NCBI GenBank assembly: GCA_027625215.1
Contig: JAQBWJ010000001.1
Coordinates: 1 to 48,852, forward strand
Direction: 5' to 3'
From: Candidatus Poribacteria bacterium
GTDB lineage: Bacteria > Poribacteria > WGA-4E > GCA-2687025
DNA: 48,852 nt
Made by a program: the position numbers and the translations under genes. This document shows positions 33,069 to 42,254 of the stretch, piece by piece. How positions within the stretch are numbered: position 1 is the first letter of the stretch; each line of letters begins with the position of its first letter. Under the pieces are notes generated by a model. The model was not told where the DNA came from, ran no database searches, and saw only the letters and a list, made by a program, of their open reading frames with translations.

Positions 33069-35105
33069 CTATTCAAGCGAATTGAGTTCAAGCGGATCGC
33101 GCGGGTCGCTCGGTTTCTGCGGCGGGAGCATCAACACAGGGATCGCCTCTTCCAAGTGTCGTGAGATGAGCGCGATGCTGCCGCCCGGCTCGTGACCGTA
33201 AAGCTCTCCTCCTTTCGGCTGTGGACGGACTTTTTCCAACTCCATGAGGATTTCTTCCAACGTTAGAATGCCGTCCGCGCCGCCCAAACTGCGCAGCGCG
33301 AAGAGAAAACTGCGCGCGAAGGGGCTGTGCTGTCCGGGCCTGCCATCCGGGACGTATTCCGCGCCGCCTGAGGTGATGTAGTATCGCGTCCTGTGCGCGA
33401 GCTTGCGTCCCACGTACTCCGCCCGGCCAGCGTCGGAATAGATAGGATCGAGTCCTCGATGGCCTCCGAGAGCGACGCTCGCGTCGAGCGTCCCGCTAAA
33501 ACAAGCGTCCACGATCAAAGCGACGTGTCGACTGTCGAGTCGTTCCAAGATGGTTCTGATTTCTTCGTGAGGCACAAGGCTGTCTCGGTAAGGGTCGTCT
33601 GACAGTCTTCGGCTGTCGCTTAGCGCGAGATAACCGCGCTTCGTCCTATCGTCGAACCAACCGTGTCCGGCGAAAAACACGATCACTTGGTCGTGAATGC
33701 CGTAATCTCGGTCGGCAAGAGCGTAAAGCGAATCCAGGAACTCTTCGCGTGTTGGATTTGTGATCAACTCGGTCGAGCAACGATACGTCTCCCGAAGCTC
33801 TCGCTCGATTGCGGTTGCGTCAGCGACGGGATTCGCCAAGTCGGCGACATGAACGTAATCATCAACGCCGGCGACGAGCGCGTAAACGACCGGATCGGCA
33901 GACGGTTTCGCGTTCTCATCCGTCGCAGCGATCTCGCCAGCGGGTCGATCCGCCTCCAACTCATGCTCCACCTCTTCGGAATTGGGATGCTCCGTTGGAT
34001 CCAGCTCCGCCCGGAGCCTCCGTCCAAGGTCCTTTTGAAGCTGGAACAAATCGCGACCGGCGATGTCGGCGGTCTCCATCACTTCGCCGGTTTGCGCATC
34101 GATTCGCCGAGCGTTTAGATAGTAGATGTCGCCGGCTTGCCGGTATCCTCCCATCACGAGAAAGCGCACGTTCCAAAGCGTTCCCGTCTCAACAGCTGTA
34201 TTTGGATTGAACAACGGCGACGCCTGCAGCTGTTGTTCATTCACAACGCGACGCAGCTGTCCTCGCTCGACCAGCCGATAGCTGCTCAGAGACTGAAGTT
34301 CCGTCGTGAGCGACTCTTGAATCGAGGAGCCGATCCACGCGAATTCAGGCGCATCTCCGAGGTTTTCAAAGGGCAGAATCGCGATAAGCGACTCGGAGCC
34401 CGGTTGTGACTGCGCGGTGTCGAGATCCTCCCATGTTCGCGCTCTCATACCGGCGCCGACGGGAGCCTTCTGTCGCGCGACCCGCGCAACGCATTCTGTG
34501 GGACGGACCTCCAAGACTTCAAGCGTCGCGATTGGGACGGTGCCCTTCGCAATGACAAGCATGTTCCCAACCGAAATTCCGTTCTCTTCTCCCAGGTTGA
34601 CAAGAATGTTCTCGTCCGTCGCCTCAACGACGGTTCCCCACAATGGATAGGCGTCGAGGATGCGCGGCATGAGCTGACGGACCAAGGGGCGGACGGCAGC
34701 GACCCCATGTGCAGCGAAGCTGCGTTCGACGACTTTGCGGCCCTCAGCGATGCGAACAAACTCCACGTCCGCTCTCATGGCGATATTCGAACCTGACAAG
34801 GTCGTCATGATCTCGTAGTCTGCGCCGCCAGACGTCTGTACGACGAAGTGACCTGACTCATTGAGGGCAGTTCGTAAGCTCGCCGCGAATGCTTCTTCAA
34901 TGTAATCCGACCGCGCAGCCGTGTGCGCATTGGTAACGCCACCGACAACCACAGTCGGTCTCCCAGGCCACGTCTCCTCTCTCTTCACGCCTGCTCTGTG
35001 CTGAGCACTACATGCCGTAAGGACGCAAAGCGTGAGACATCCGAAGAGCATCATTGTTTTTGGTCGCGTTCGCGTATCCGCCGCGTTCGGTGGCTTGCTG
35101 AACAT
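33069..35105 (-). CDS. Caspase-like lipoprotein with FlgT/FlgO-like domains
   Basis: This 678-residue protein (start ATG 35105 after GGGGAG; an in-frame ATG at 35174 overlaps the upstream stop) has a lipoprotein signal ending in lipobox LTAC. Next comes a FlgT-like beta domain ('ENILVNLGEENGISVGNMLV'), then a FlgO/CsgG-like domain ('LIAILPFENLGDAPEFAWIG' through RLVERGQLRRVVNEQQ and a second half RFLVMGGYRQAGDIYYLNAR). It ends in a caspase domain with His in FFAGHGWFD (about 480) and Cys in VDACFSGTLD (about 535). It is probably anchored to the periplasmic face of a membrane. It follows the propeller gene as second gene of an operon. The caspase part closely matches the IS-broken gene at 26567. 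Confidence 0.88.
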   Translation of the reverse strand: MFSKPPNAADTRTRPKTMMLFGCLTLCVLTACSAQHRAGVKREETWPGRPTVVVGGVTNAHTAARSDYIEEAFAASLRTALNESGHFVVQTSGGADYEIMTTLSGSNIAMRADVEFVRIAEGRKVVERSFAAHGVAAVRPLVRQLMPRILDAYPLWGTVVEATDENILVNLGEENGISVGNMLVIAKGTVPIATLEVLEVRPTECVARVARQKAPVGAGMRARTWEDLDTAQSQPGSESLIAILPFENLGDAPEFAWIGSSIQESLTTELQSLSSYRLVERGQLRRVVNEQQLQASPLFNPNTAVETGTLWNVRFLVMGGYRQAGDIYYLNARRIDAQTGEVMETADIAGRDLFQLQKDLGRRLRAELDPTEHPNSEEVEHELEADRPAGEIAATDENAKPSADPVVYALVAGVDDYVHVADLANPVADATAIERELRETYRCSTELITNPTREEFLDSLYALADRDYGIHDQVIVFFAGHGWFDDRTKRGYLALSDSRRLSDDPYRDSLVPHEEIRTILERLDSRHVALIVDACFSGTLDASVALGGHRGLDPIYSDAGRAEYVGRKLAHRTRYYITSGGAEYVPDGRPGQHSPFARSFLFALRSLGGADGILTLEEILMELEKVRPQPKGGELYGHEPGGSIALISRHLEEAIPVLMLPPQKPSDPRDPLELNSLE

Positions 35106-35170
35106 CATTGCTCCCCCAGTTCGGTGTTCTTGTGGCGCGTCGAAACCCGCGAGTCGGTCTGGATCAATCG

Positions 35171-38100
35171 TCATTCGTGCGCAGCGCTCGGGAGGCTGCC
35201 TGAATATGGCGCCGCTTCTTCGGGCACAATTCCGTCTACGCGGATGACGACATCGTCGTAAAACCCCAAATCACCAAATAAATCGAGAACGGTCGAGTCC
35301 AACGGCAAATCCTCCCAGCACAAGATGTAGGAATCAACCGCGTTCGAATCTTCTAAGCGAATCGGAAAGGCGATCAAATGGATCTCGCCATTGTTCGCGT
35401 CAGTCTCGCTTCTCCAAATATGCTCGCGGCCCTGATACCGGACGCGAATGTAGAATCCGAACGATCCGTCATTAGGATGGAATTCAATGGCAGAGGAGGC
35501 ATCGGCGACCGATTCAAAGAGCTGATGGTCCTCGCCGCCTTGATACCATCCCACGGCGATGTCCGCTGCAGTCTGTTTGAATACAACTGATACGGACGGC
35601 GCGGACGGCGCTCGGAACATTCCCGCAACGACCGGATCCGAGAGCGTTTCAGCAGGAAAACCCGACCGCGCAAGACCGCTGCGCGCGTTTTTCAGGAAAA
35701 CTTGCGGAGGCTTCCCTCGATGCGTTCTGTGCGTGGGATACGGAGTCCACCACAATTTGCCGGTGGGTCCAAGCGACTGCAAACGCTCCACGTCAAATCC
35801 GTAGACCACCTCCGCAGGTTTGTATCCTTCGATGCCGGACTTACGCTGAGCATAAAGAACCGCGGGATCCCCAACCGATTGACCGAATGCCGTTGAACCG
35901 GGCGGCGCAATACGCACGCTGCCCTCAAACCCATCCAATGCCCACTGAATCTGACCTGTTTGCTTGTCAATCGCATACAACGGTCGTCCGGGAAGGTAAA
36001 TCGATCGATCTCCGACGGCCATGCTGTATCCATCGTCGCCTATGCTCCATCGATGCGAACCATCGAACGACCAGACGGGGTTATCAGACTTTTGATCAAA
36101 CGCAAGCAAGTAGTAGTCAACATGGACGTAGAGCATATCGTCGTCTACGGCGAATTCCGAAATCGGCTCACGGAAGTGATATGGTAGAGGGACGCGTCGC
36201 AGCACGGCCCCAGTCTCACGGTCAAGCGCCGTCAATGCCCCAGGTGCCCGAATAGGCGCTCGACGCCCGTCCTCCGGGTACGACCAATACAGTCCGCCTG
36301 AGAGCGCGTAGATCAACCCGTCGCGAAGCAATACTTGGTGGTGCAGGCTCTCAAAAGGAACCCGCCAATTCAGTTCGCCGGTTTCCTTCGAAACCGATAT
36401 CAATACGTCCGAGTCGATGATGAGGACATCCTCGACGTCGATATAGAGGGTCGTAAGAAACTCCGGAAGTCGCCAACTATCGCCGTCGTCGGAGACTACA
36501 GCGCCCCGCTTGAATAGGTGCGGCGTTTCCGGGTCGCTGAACCGCCATATCAGGTTTCCGGTCGTCTTATCGATGACGTACAGAACGCCGCCGGCTCCCC
36601 AATAAACCTCGTCTCGAATCTCAAGCTCCGGTAGGCCAATGCCGAGCGGCGTCGGCGTGGCCGGTTCGCCTTTGAACAGCCAAATCGCCTTGTGGGACGC
36701 TCGGTCAAACGCGCCCAAACTCGGCGCGGATCGTTCATTGACCGCAGCCCTGTCATAGAACGCGACATATACCGGTTCGCCTCGCGGAGGAAACGCGCCG
36801 TCCGTCCTATAACCATAAAAGCTCACAAACGCCTCGCCCAGAGCCCGAGGATCTGACGATTCGTCCTTCCACCAGCCATGTTCGGCCATCAAATCTGATC
36901 CCTCGCGCATGTACAGCGAGTCTCCGATGAAGGTGAGAGGAAAGCTGCCCCACGGTCCATTGGGCCGTGCCCATGCATCCTCCGTGCGCACTGCCGGTAG
37001 AAGTTCGTCAAGGGATCGCGCGTCAGTAGAGGACCAATAGCTCAACGCCTGTTCATCGTGAAGCTGACGCCTGATCGAACTCGGAGTCGATTCGTACGGA
37101 GAGTTCACAAGGAATTGGTGCCGCGCCTCAATTGCCTGCGCCATATCGCCGCGCGCGGCGTACGCTCGCATCAATAGCCAATCAATCTGCCGAAGGTCGG
37201 CCCCTTGCGCTCGCGCGTCGGACAGAACGGCGATGGCATCCTCGTTGCGCCCGAGGCCAACAAGGGCTGATCCGATGCCTGCCAACACATCGCGCGCTGG
37301 GACTTGTCCCGGCAACACCACGTATGAAGAACGGAGCGAATGAACGCTGCGAGCCCCATAGAGACCTTCAACGACCACGTACGCATGGTCGTCATCGAGA
37401 AGTAATTCTGCTATTCCGCCCGGAGAAGAATGGCGCCACAATTCTTCGCCTGTCCGGCCGCTTCTCGCCGCTAATATGCCTGGGTTGTCCTGATTATCCG
37501 GTTGCGGTTGCTCGAACGTGAAGAACATTCCGACATCGCGAGGCTGCGCCGTAGGGACGATGAGGGTCTTCCGCATGTCGGACCAAAGAAGCTCATTCGA
37601 CTCGATTGATCGGCTCTCCAAGCTACGGGCGATCCAATCCTGTGAACAGATACTATCCTGAGTGACGACCGCGTTAGCGTCGGCGTGCGCAAGGATTTGG
37701 CCATCATGTAGACCTAAGACATATGTTCGACTGTCATAGTACGGAAGTAAGTACGTGACAACGAAGCGGTCGTCGACAACTTCCATGCGCACGACACTGC
37801 CCTCCATAGGAAAGTCGTAATGCCACCTCACTCCCCCGTCCGGCTTTTCTAACGCACAGACTGACCCCGGCGAACCTGCGACGCCTACGAACACGGCGTC
37901 CCTATTCGCGAGCAGAACCGGGTGAAAGACCGCCAAGCCTGGCGGGTCGAGCGATTCCGCTATCTCGATGCGCTTAACTTGCCTGGCCCGAAGGATCTCC
38001 ACGCTCCTTGTAGCCGTCGGCTGTTCAGCAGTGGCGAGTTGGACGAACTCCTTCGTCGAACGCAGCGGCGCTCCGTCGATCGACTGCAACACATCATAAG

Positions 38101-39865
38101 TAACGATTTGTTTATTGGTCGAGTTGCCAAAGACAAGCAATCCGCGCGTCGCCATCTCCTCTTCGTCCCGGAACGAATCTAAGGCGGCCTCCGCTAAATT
38201 AAGTTCTCTGTCGCTCAGGACATCGCGGGCATGATTAACCCGGCGCTCGTAGTCCGATCCCTGTTTCTTAATGGACTCTAGCTCAACAGGCAACAGGTCA
38301 CACCATGGCGCTTTGAGACTCATTACGCCGCCAAGCGGGCGCCGCCATCGTTCTTCTCCCGAATCGGACTCCAGAGCCAATAGCTGATCGCGCGACGCCA
38401 CGTAGACCAATTCTTCGTCCGCGGCAAATCCGCCAGTACCCAACAACCCGGAGTCCGTCTTCCAGAGCGCCGAGCCAGAGGCCAGATCGAACACTTTCAC
38501 GATGCCATCGTCAAACTTAACACTGCACCGACCCGCCGAGACGCTCATCGTCGGCCACGTGTCGGTAGACCACGGGCTTTGCGCGTCGTGGCGATGCGTC
38601 CATAGCTCGTCTCCCGTCCCAATGTCCAACGCCGCGATTCGATGATTGTCCACGCTAATCACGATCGTGCCGCCCGACCCGCCGAATGGTCGAACTTGCT
38701 GACCAGGCCCGGCTCCGAAGGTTGAATCCTCCTCGAACTCTCGTTGAACCGGATCCGTGATATATGTCCAGCGAGTCGAGCCAAGACGATTGTCGATCGC
38801 TGTAACACGAAAGACGTAGCCTTCAGGCGACAGACTCCAGACCGGGATGAACATCATCCCGCCGTACAAAAACACGTCGTAAGCTCGGTTGATCCAATCA
38901 TTCTTGATTTCGATTTGCCAATTGAGCAGACTCGGCGGCCGCGCCTTCTCTTGATACTCCTCAAACAGCGCCAACGCGCTTTCGTAATCCTCCGCGACGA
39001 GACTGTACTGCGCTTCGGTGAACAGTCTCGCGTTGAACTCCTGTTCGCGTATCCGTCGGCTTTCGTCCCGTCGCCGTCGCGCCTCGGCGCGAATCGCCGT
39101 CTTTTGCGCGTCGTCAGCAACGTCCTTCTGCCGCCGAAGCGCCTCGATCAGGCTCAATTCTGCAGCTTGATAATACGCGCCGCTCAATGTCTCCAACGCC
39201 TTGTCATAGAGCGACTTTGCGCGTTCGTAATCGCCTTGGTATAACGACTGCTGGCCAAGATTGAAATACTTGTCGGCGACGAGCGACGTTGTCTCTTTCA
39301 AGCTCAACTGTTCGATCTCTGCTGCTGACGGGTCGATGCCCATTGACCGCAACAACGCCAACGCCAGTTCGGTTTCCAGATCGAACAGCTCTCTCACTTC
39401 GCCCTGAACGCTATTCGCATTCATAATCTCGCCGGTTTCAACATCGACGGTTCGCACGTTCGCGGTAATCCGCGTCCCGAGATCGTCGCCGGATCCCGTA
39501 AGACTGACGCTGCCCAAGATGAGTCGCTGACAACCGATGTAGGAGCCGATTTCTTGGTGTTCCTCTACGGTCATCTCGTCGAGAGAGTCCCGCGCGATGC
39601 CGCGCGCGCGCAACAAGTCGTTTAGCCGAACCCGTTCAACGACGGTCATTCTCTCGGAGAGCTGCGCCAGCTTTGATGCCATGCTCTCCGAAAAGCTCAT
39701 CGCGACCCATGCGTCGTCGGGATATGCCGAGAGGTGGTTTAGCGTCGTGACCGCGACGACCGGCAGCTCAGGCGAGGAGTTTTCATCCGATGCGTCCTGC
39801 TGCGCCAAGGCGACAACGGCCAACATGTGAAGGATCACTGTGATCGTCACACGCGCTTTGCTCAC
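35171..39865 (-). CDS. Giant secreted PQQ-type beta-propeller protein with FlgO/CsgG-like N-terminus
   Basis: This 1564-residue protein starts at GTG with GGAGG 7 bases upstream and a signal peptide (MSKARVTITVILHMLAVVAL). Residues about 35-185 form a FlgO/CsgG-like domain ('AMSFSESMASKLAQLSERMT', 'YIGCQRLILGSVSLTGSGDD'). Next come TPR-like helices and a charged coiled coil (about 195-310), then a first PQQ-like propeller (AALDIGTGDELWTHRHD, LLALESDSGEERWRRPLGG). A PDZ-like insert (DVLQSIDGAPLRSTKEFVQL), further TPR (RNEDAIAVLSDARAQG) and a second propeller (VIDKTTGNLIWRFSD, AIDKQTGQIQWALDG) follow. It is probably periplasmic, acting as a scaffold or sensor. The caspase lipoprotein gene lies directly downstream. 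Confidence 0.85.
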   Translation of the reverse strand: MSKARVTITVILHMLAVVALAQQDASDENSSPELPVVAVTTLNHLSAYPDDAWVAMSFSESMASKLAQLSERMTVVERVRLNDLLRARGIARDSLDEMTVEEHQEIGSYIGCQRLILGSVSLTGSGDDLGTRITANVRTVDVETGEIMNANSVQGEVRELFDLETELALALLRSMGIDPSAAEIEQLSLKETTSLVADKYFNLGQQSLYQGDYERAKSLYDKALETLSGAYYQAAELSLIEALRRQKDVADDAQKTAIRAEARRRRDESRRIREQEFNARLFTEAQYSLVAEDYESALALFEEYQEKARPPSLLNWQIEIKNDWINRAYDVFLYGGMMFIPVWSLSPEGYVFRVTAIDNRLGSTRWTYITDPVQREFEEDSTFGAGPGQQVRPFGGSGGTIVISVDNHRIAALDIGTGDELWTHRHDAQSPWSTDTWPTMSVSAGRCSVKFDDGIVKVFDLASGSALWKTDSGLLGTGGFAADEELVYVASRDQLLALESDSGEERWRRPLGGVMSLKAPWCDLLPVELESIKKQGSDYERRVNHARDVLSDRELNLAEAALDSFRDEEEMATRGLLVFGNSTNKQIVTYDVLQSIDGAPLRSTKEFVQLATAEQPTATRSVEILRARQVKRIEIAESLDPPGLAVFHPVLLANRDAVFVGVAGSPGSVCALEKPDGGVRWHYDFPMEGSVVRMEVVDDRFVVTYLLPYYDSRTYVLGLHDGQILAHADANAVVTQDSICSQDWIARSLESRSIESNELLWSDMRKTLIVPTAQPRDVGMFFTFEQPQPDNQDNPGILAARSGRTGEELWRHSSPGGIAELLLDDDHAYVVVEGLYGARSVHSLRSSYVVLPGQVPARDVLAGIGSALVGLGRNEDAIAVLSDARAQGADLRQIDWLLMRAYAARGDMAQAIEARHQFLVNSPYESTPSSIRRQLHDEQALSYWSSTDARSLDELLPAVRTEDAWARPNGPWGSFPLTFIGDSLYMREGSDLMAEHGWWKDESSDPRALGEAFVSFYGYRTDGAFPPRGEPVYVAFYDRAAVNERSAPSLGAFDRASHKAIWLFKGEPATPTPLGIGLPELEIRDEVYWGAGGVLYVIDKTTGNLIWRFSDPETPHLFKRGAVVSDDGDSWRLPEFLTTLYIDVEDVLIIDSDVLISVSKETGELNWRVPFESLHHQVLLRDGLIYALSGGLYWSYPEDGRRAPIRAPGALTALDRETGAVLRRVPLPYHFREPISEFAVDDDMLYVHVDYYLLAFDQKSDNPVWSFDGSHRWSIGDDGYSMAVGDRSIYLPGRPLYAIDKQTGQIQWALDGFEGSVRIAPPGSTAFGQSVGDPAVLYAQRKSGIEGYKPAEVVYGFDVERLQSLGPTGKLWWTPYPTHRTHRGKPPQVFLKNARSGLARSGFPAETLSDPVVAGMFRAPSAPSVSVVFKQTAADIAVGWYQGGEDHQLFESVADASSAIEFHPNDGSFGFYIRVRYQGREHIWRSETDANNGEIHLIAFPIRLEDSNAVDSYILCWEDLPLDSTVLDLFGDLGFYDDVVIRVDGIVPEEAAPYSGSLPSAAHE

Positions 39866-39894
39866 GAGCGGACCTCCCTATCCATCTGCGTTGA

Positions 39895-40432
39895 CAGGCG
39901 TTCACGTAGACCGCCCACGACTTCATGCCCGCGCCATACAGTGTCGGCCGCGTCTCGCCTTCGGGAAGCGCGCCCCGATCCTGTCCCCGCAACACGGACA
40001 CCGCTTGATCTCGGCGCGATGCTCCGTGACCTCCATCCGAACCGGCGGAAGGTCGAACACCTGGCGACGTTCGATCCGGTCCGGTTCCACGTTGGTCAAA
40101 TCCCGCTCACACCGAGGACAGGTCGCCGCCCGATGCGTCTCGATGCGGTCCGGCGTCTCGACCATCCGCAACGTATGTCCCTTGTGACCGGGCTGTCCGC
40201 CGCTCTTCCGCTTGCCGCGAGGACGCAGACTCTTCGGAGCGGGTTTGCCGTACCCGTCGCTGCTGGGAGGCTTCCCGCTGTTCCGGCTGTTCTTCGCGAG
40301 TTGATCGCGCAACGCCCGATTCTCCGCTTCCAACGCGGCGATCCGTTCTTGCAGAGACAGGATGACCTCGATCAGCCGTTCGAGGTTCAAAGCCGCGAGT
40401 TGGTCGCGAGTCCATGTCGGCGACGATTCCAT
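39895..40432 (-). pseudogene. 5' fragment of an IS66-family transposase
   Basis: The N-terminus of an IS66 TnpC-type transposase is clear: coiled coil (LSLQERIAALEAENRALRDQ), 'LAKNSRNSGKPPSSDG' and the zinc-binding CPRCERDL with RCPCCGDRIGA. After a frameshift the expected FPEGETRPTLYGAGMKSWAV follows in another frame. All sequence beyond NACQ (about 39898), including the DDE domain, is missing. The remnant abuts the 5' region of the propeller gene, so its promoter zone may come from this junction. Confidence 0.88.
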
Positions 40433-40956
40433 GACGACAGGCTACACCATCCCGAAGCGCCAACCAACCCTAGCGCGAGGCTGAGTAGATGATATGGAAT
40501 GACCGGCTCCCGGAGATGTCGGCTGTTGAACGACACGAGCTAAGAACCAGGACCGAACATCATCTACCGATGACTGTTGGCGTGCTCCAACAAGCTGCAC
40601 GAGGAAATTGCGGGTATCGCGAATCTGGAACCCCCAACTTCCATGAGCCCCGATGCTCACTGGAACGCTGAATGCTGGATCAGGTATTTGAATTTGGATT
40701 CTGTTAGGTGTACCCCATCGAAGGTCCCGCTTGACAATCTTATTTACAAACCAAACCGTAACTACTCAGCCGGGGTCGAAAAGGGTCGGAATTGAGCATT
40801 GACGGGGGTCGCAACTCTTTTGATCCGCATCGTTCGGTGCGATGTAGGACAGTTCCTTTCCCTTGCAGGGAAGGTTAGGAAGGGGTCGAAAAGACCACCA
40901 CGACAACGTTTGCGCCGATCCGCCGTGAGTTCCATCTGTTACGCGACGAATTCGCA
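40433..40956. other. Intergenic region without recognisable genes
   Basis: No convincing frame is seen. GGGGTCGAAAAG occurs twice (about 40773 and 40883), a hairpin TTCCCT-TGC-AGGGAA lies near 40855, and the 10-mer GGCTGAGTAG (40479) recurs inverted at 40762-40771. The last could be an end of the IS66 remnant, but this is unproved. Confidence 0.5.
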
Positions 40957-41277
40957 TCACGATTCTGTCTCGTCGTAAACCCGCATGACTACTGCGTTCT
41001 CGATGCCTGAGTAGTTACACCAAACCTCTGCCGGTACAGGAGTTTCTCCATTAAAAATAAAGCGAAGGATAGCGTCCCAACCGAAGATATTCTGAGTGGT
41101 CAGTGTATGGCGTCCAGGACCGTAGGTCCCCAGAGCTCGTCCATCTCGTACAAGTAACGCCTGCTGGCTCTGATGCACGATGAGCTGACTGATGAACCGG
41201 ATATCAGATATCGGATGTTTCCAAACGAGGTCGCCGTCTGAGGCAGGCTCCCACTGAATTACATCAGCTATTCTCAT
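40957..41277 (-). pseudogene. Truncated SPFH-domain (virion core protein-like) gene
   Basis: The first 80 codons match the start of SPFH-type membrane-associated proteins: MRIADVIQW, DLVWKHPISDIRF, QLIVHQSQQALLVRDGRALG and TYGPGRHTLTTQNI, then ETPVPAEVW. Complete family members continue for 200-300 residues with the SPFH domain; here 25 unrelated residues and a stop follow. AAAGAG lies before the ATG, so the 5' end is genuine and the loss is 3', near 41020. Confidence 0.75.
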
Positions 41278-41356
41278 TTTGAACTCTTTACTGTTGGTAA
41301 CCAATCTTCATTTGCTGTTCTTCCTGAGCGGGCATCATTGACGTTGTGGTGCTGTT

Positions 41357-42232
41357 TCAACCGATCCGATATGCGTTCGGATCGCTCATCTCTGCGGACT
41401 TCCAGATTTCTGCAAAGATTGTCTCCGGCGCAATCCGCTCCATGTTTGTCAACCAGATAAACCGCCGTTCCCGCAGATTCAGTTCGCTCGCGGCGGCGCG
41501 CATGTTCTCGACGCGGGTCTCGCTCGTCGTCACGAACAGCACGCGGAACCCCTTGAACGGTTCGCACTTGAAGTCGTCCGCGTACCGCTGGTAGCCCTCC
41601 TCGATGAAGTAGCGGTAGTAGAACCCGACGGCGCGGAGGAACCCCTTCTCCGGGTTCGTCAGCACCTCCGTCCCCCGGTCGATCTCGACGAAGAACAGGG
41701 CGCGCCCGTCACCCTTCCGCAGCGCGAACACCGCGTCGGGCGTGTACCCGATCCGCCGCTCCGGGTCGTGGATGTCGCAGACGAAATCGCGGATGTATTT
41801 CGTCCAGCCGCCCTGCGCCGTCTTCTCGCCGTGATGCTCCGGGATGAAGCCGAGCAGTCCGAGGTCGTCGCGCGTTTCCAACGCCTGCGTCAGCGTGATG
41901 CGGAAGTCGTTCAGGGCGATGAAATGCTTGAGGAAGTAGTAGTCCTTCGGCGCATGAGAGACCCGCTGCGCCCGCAGTTCATCGGTCGGACACTGAAGGG
42001 TCTGCGCGACGAGATCGATCCCGCGTGGCGTCAGATAGAAGACGCGATCCTCGACGCCCGGCGACTGATAGCCCTTCAGATAGTCGTGCTCAATCAAGAC
42101 GCGGAGCCGGCGATTCGCCGTCTGCCGGGAGGGGAACCGGAGTCGCTCGACCTGCGCTGTCGTCAGATAGCGGTGTTTGTACAGGTCGAGGACGACGCCG
42201 ATGTCCCGATCCGTGATGAGCGGTTCCCGCAT
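41357..42232 (-). CDS. Replication-relaxation family protein
   Basis: This 291-residue protein has an N-terminal winged helix (ITDRDIGVVLDLYKHRYLTT, RLRVLIEHDYLKGYQ) and a C-terminal nuclease-like alpha/beta part (IGYTPDAVFALRKGDGRAL followed by FFVEIDRGTE). Together these are the layout of Replic_Relax proteins, thought to relax or nick plasmid DNA or to regulate its transfer. It is 22 bases downstream of the coupling ATPase gene on the same strand, forming a mobilisation module. PDAVF...FVEIDRGTE also resembles a PD-(D/E)XK site. Confidence 0.85.
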   Translation of the reverse strand: MREPLITDRDIGVVLDLYKHRYLTTAQVERLRFPSRQTANRRLRVLIEHDYLKGYQSPGVEDRVFYLTPRGIDLVAQTLQCPTDELRAQRVSHAPKDYYFLKHFIALNDFRITLTQALETRDDLGLLGFIPEHHGEKTAQGGWTKYIRDFVCDIHDPERRIGYTPDAVFALRKGDGRALFFVEIDRGTEVLTNPEKGFLRAVGFYYRYFIEEGYQRYADDFKCEPFKGFRVLFVTTSETRVENMRAAASELNLRERRFIWLTNMERIAPETIFAEIWKSAEMSDPNAYRIG

Positions 42233-42254
42233 CGCTTCCTCCTTACCCTGTCAT

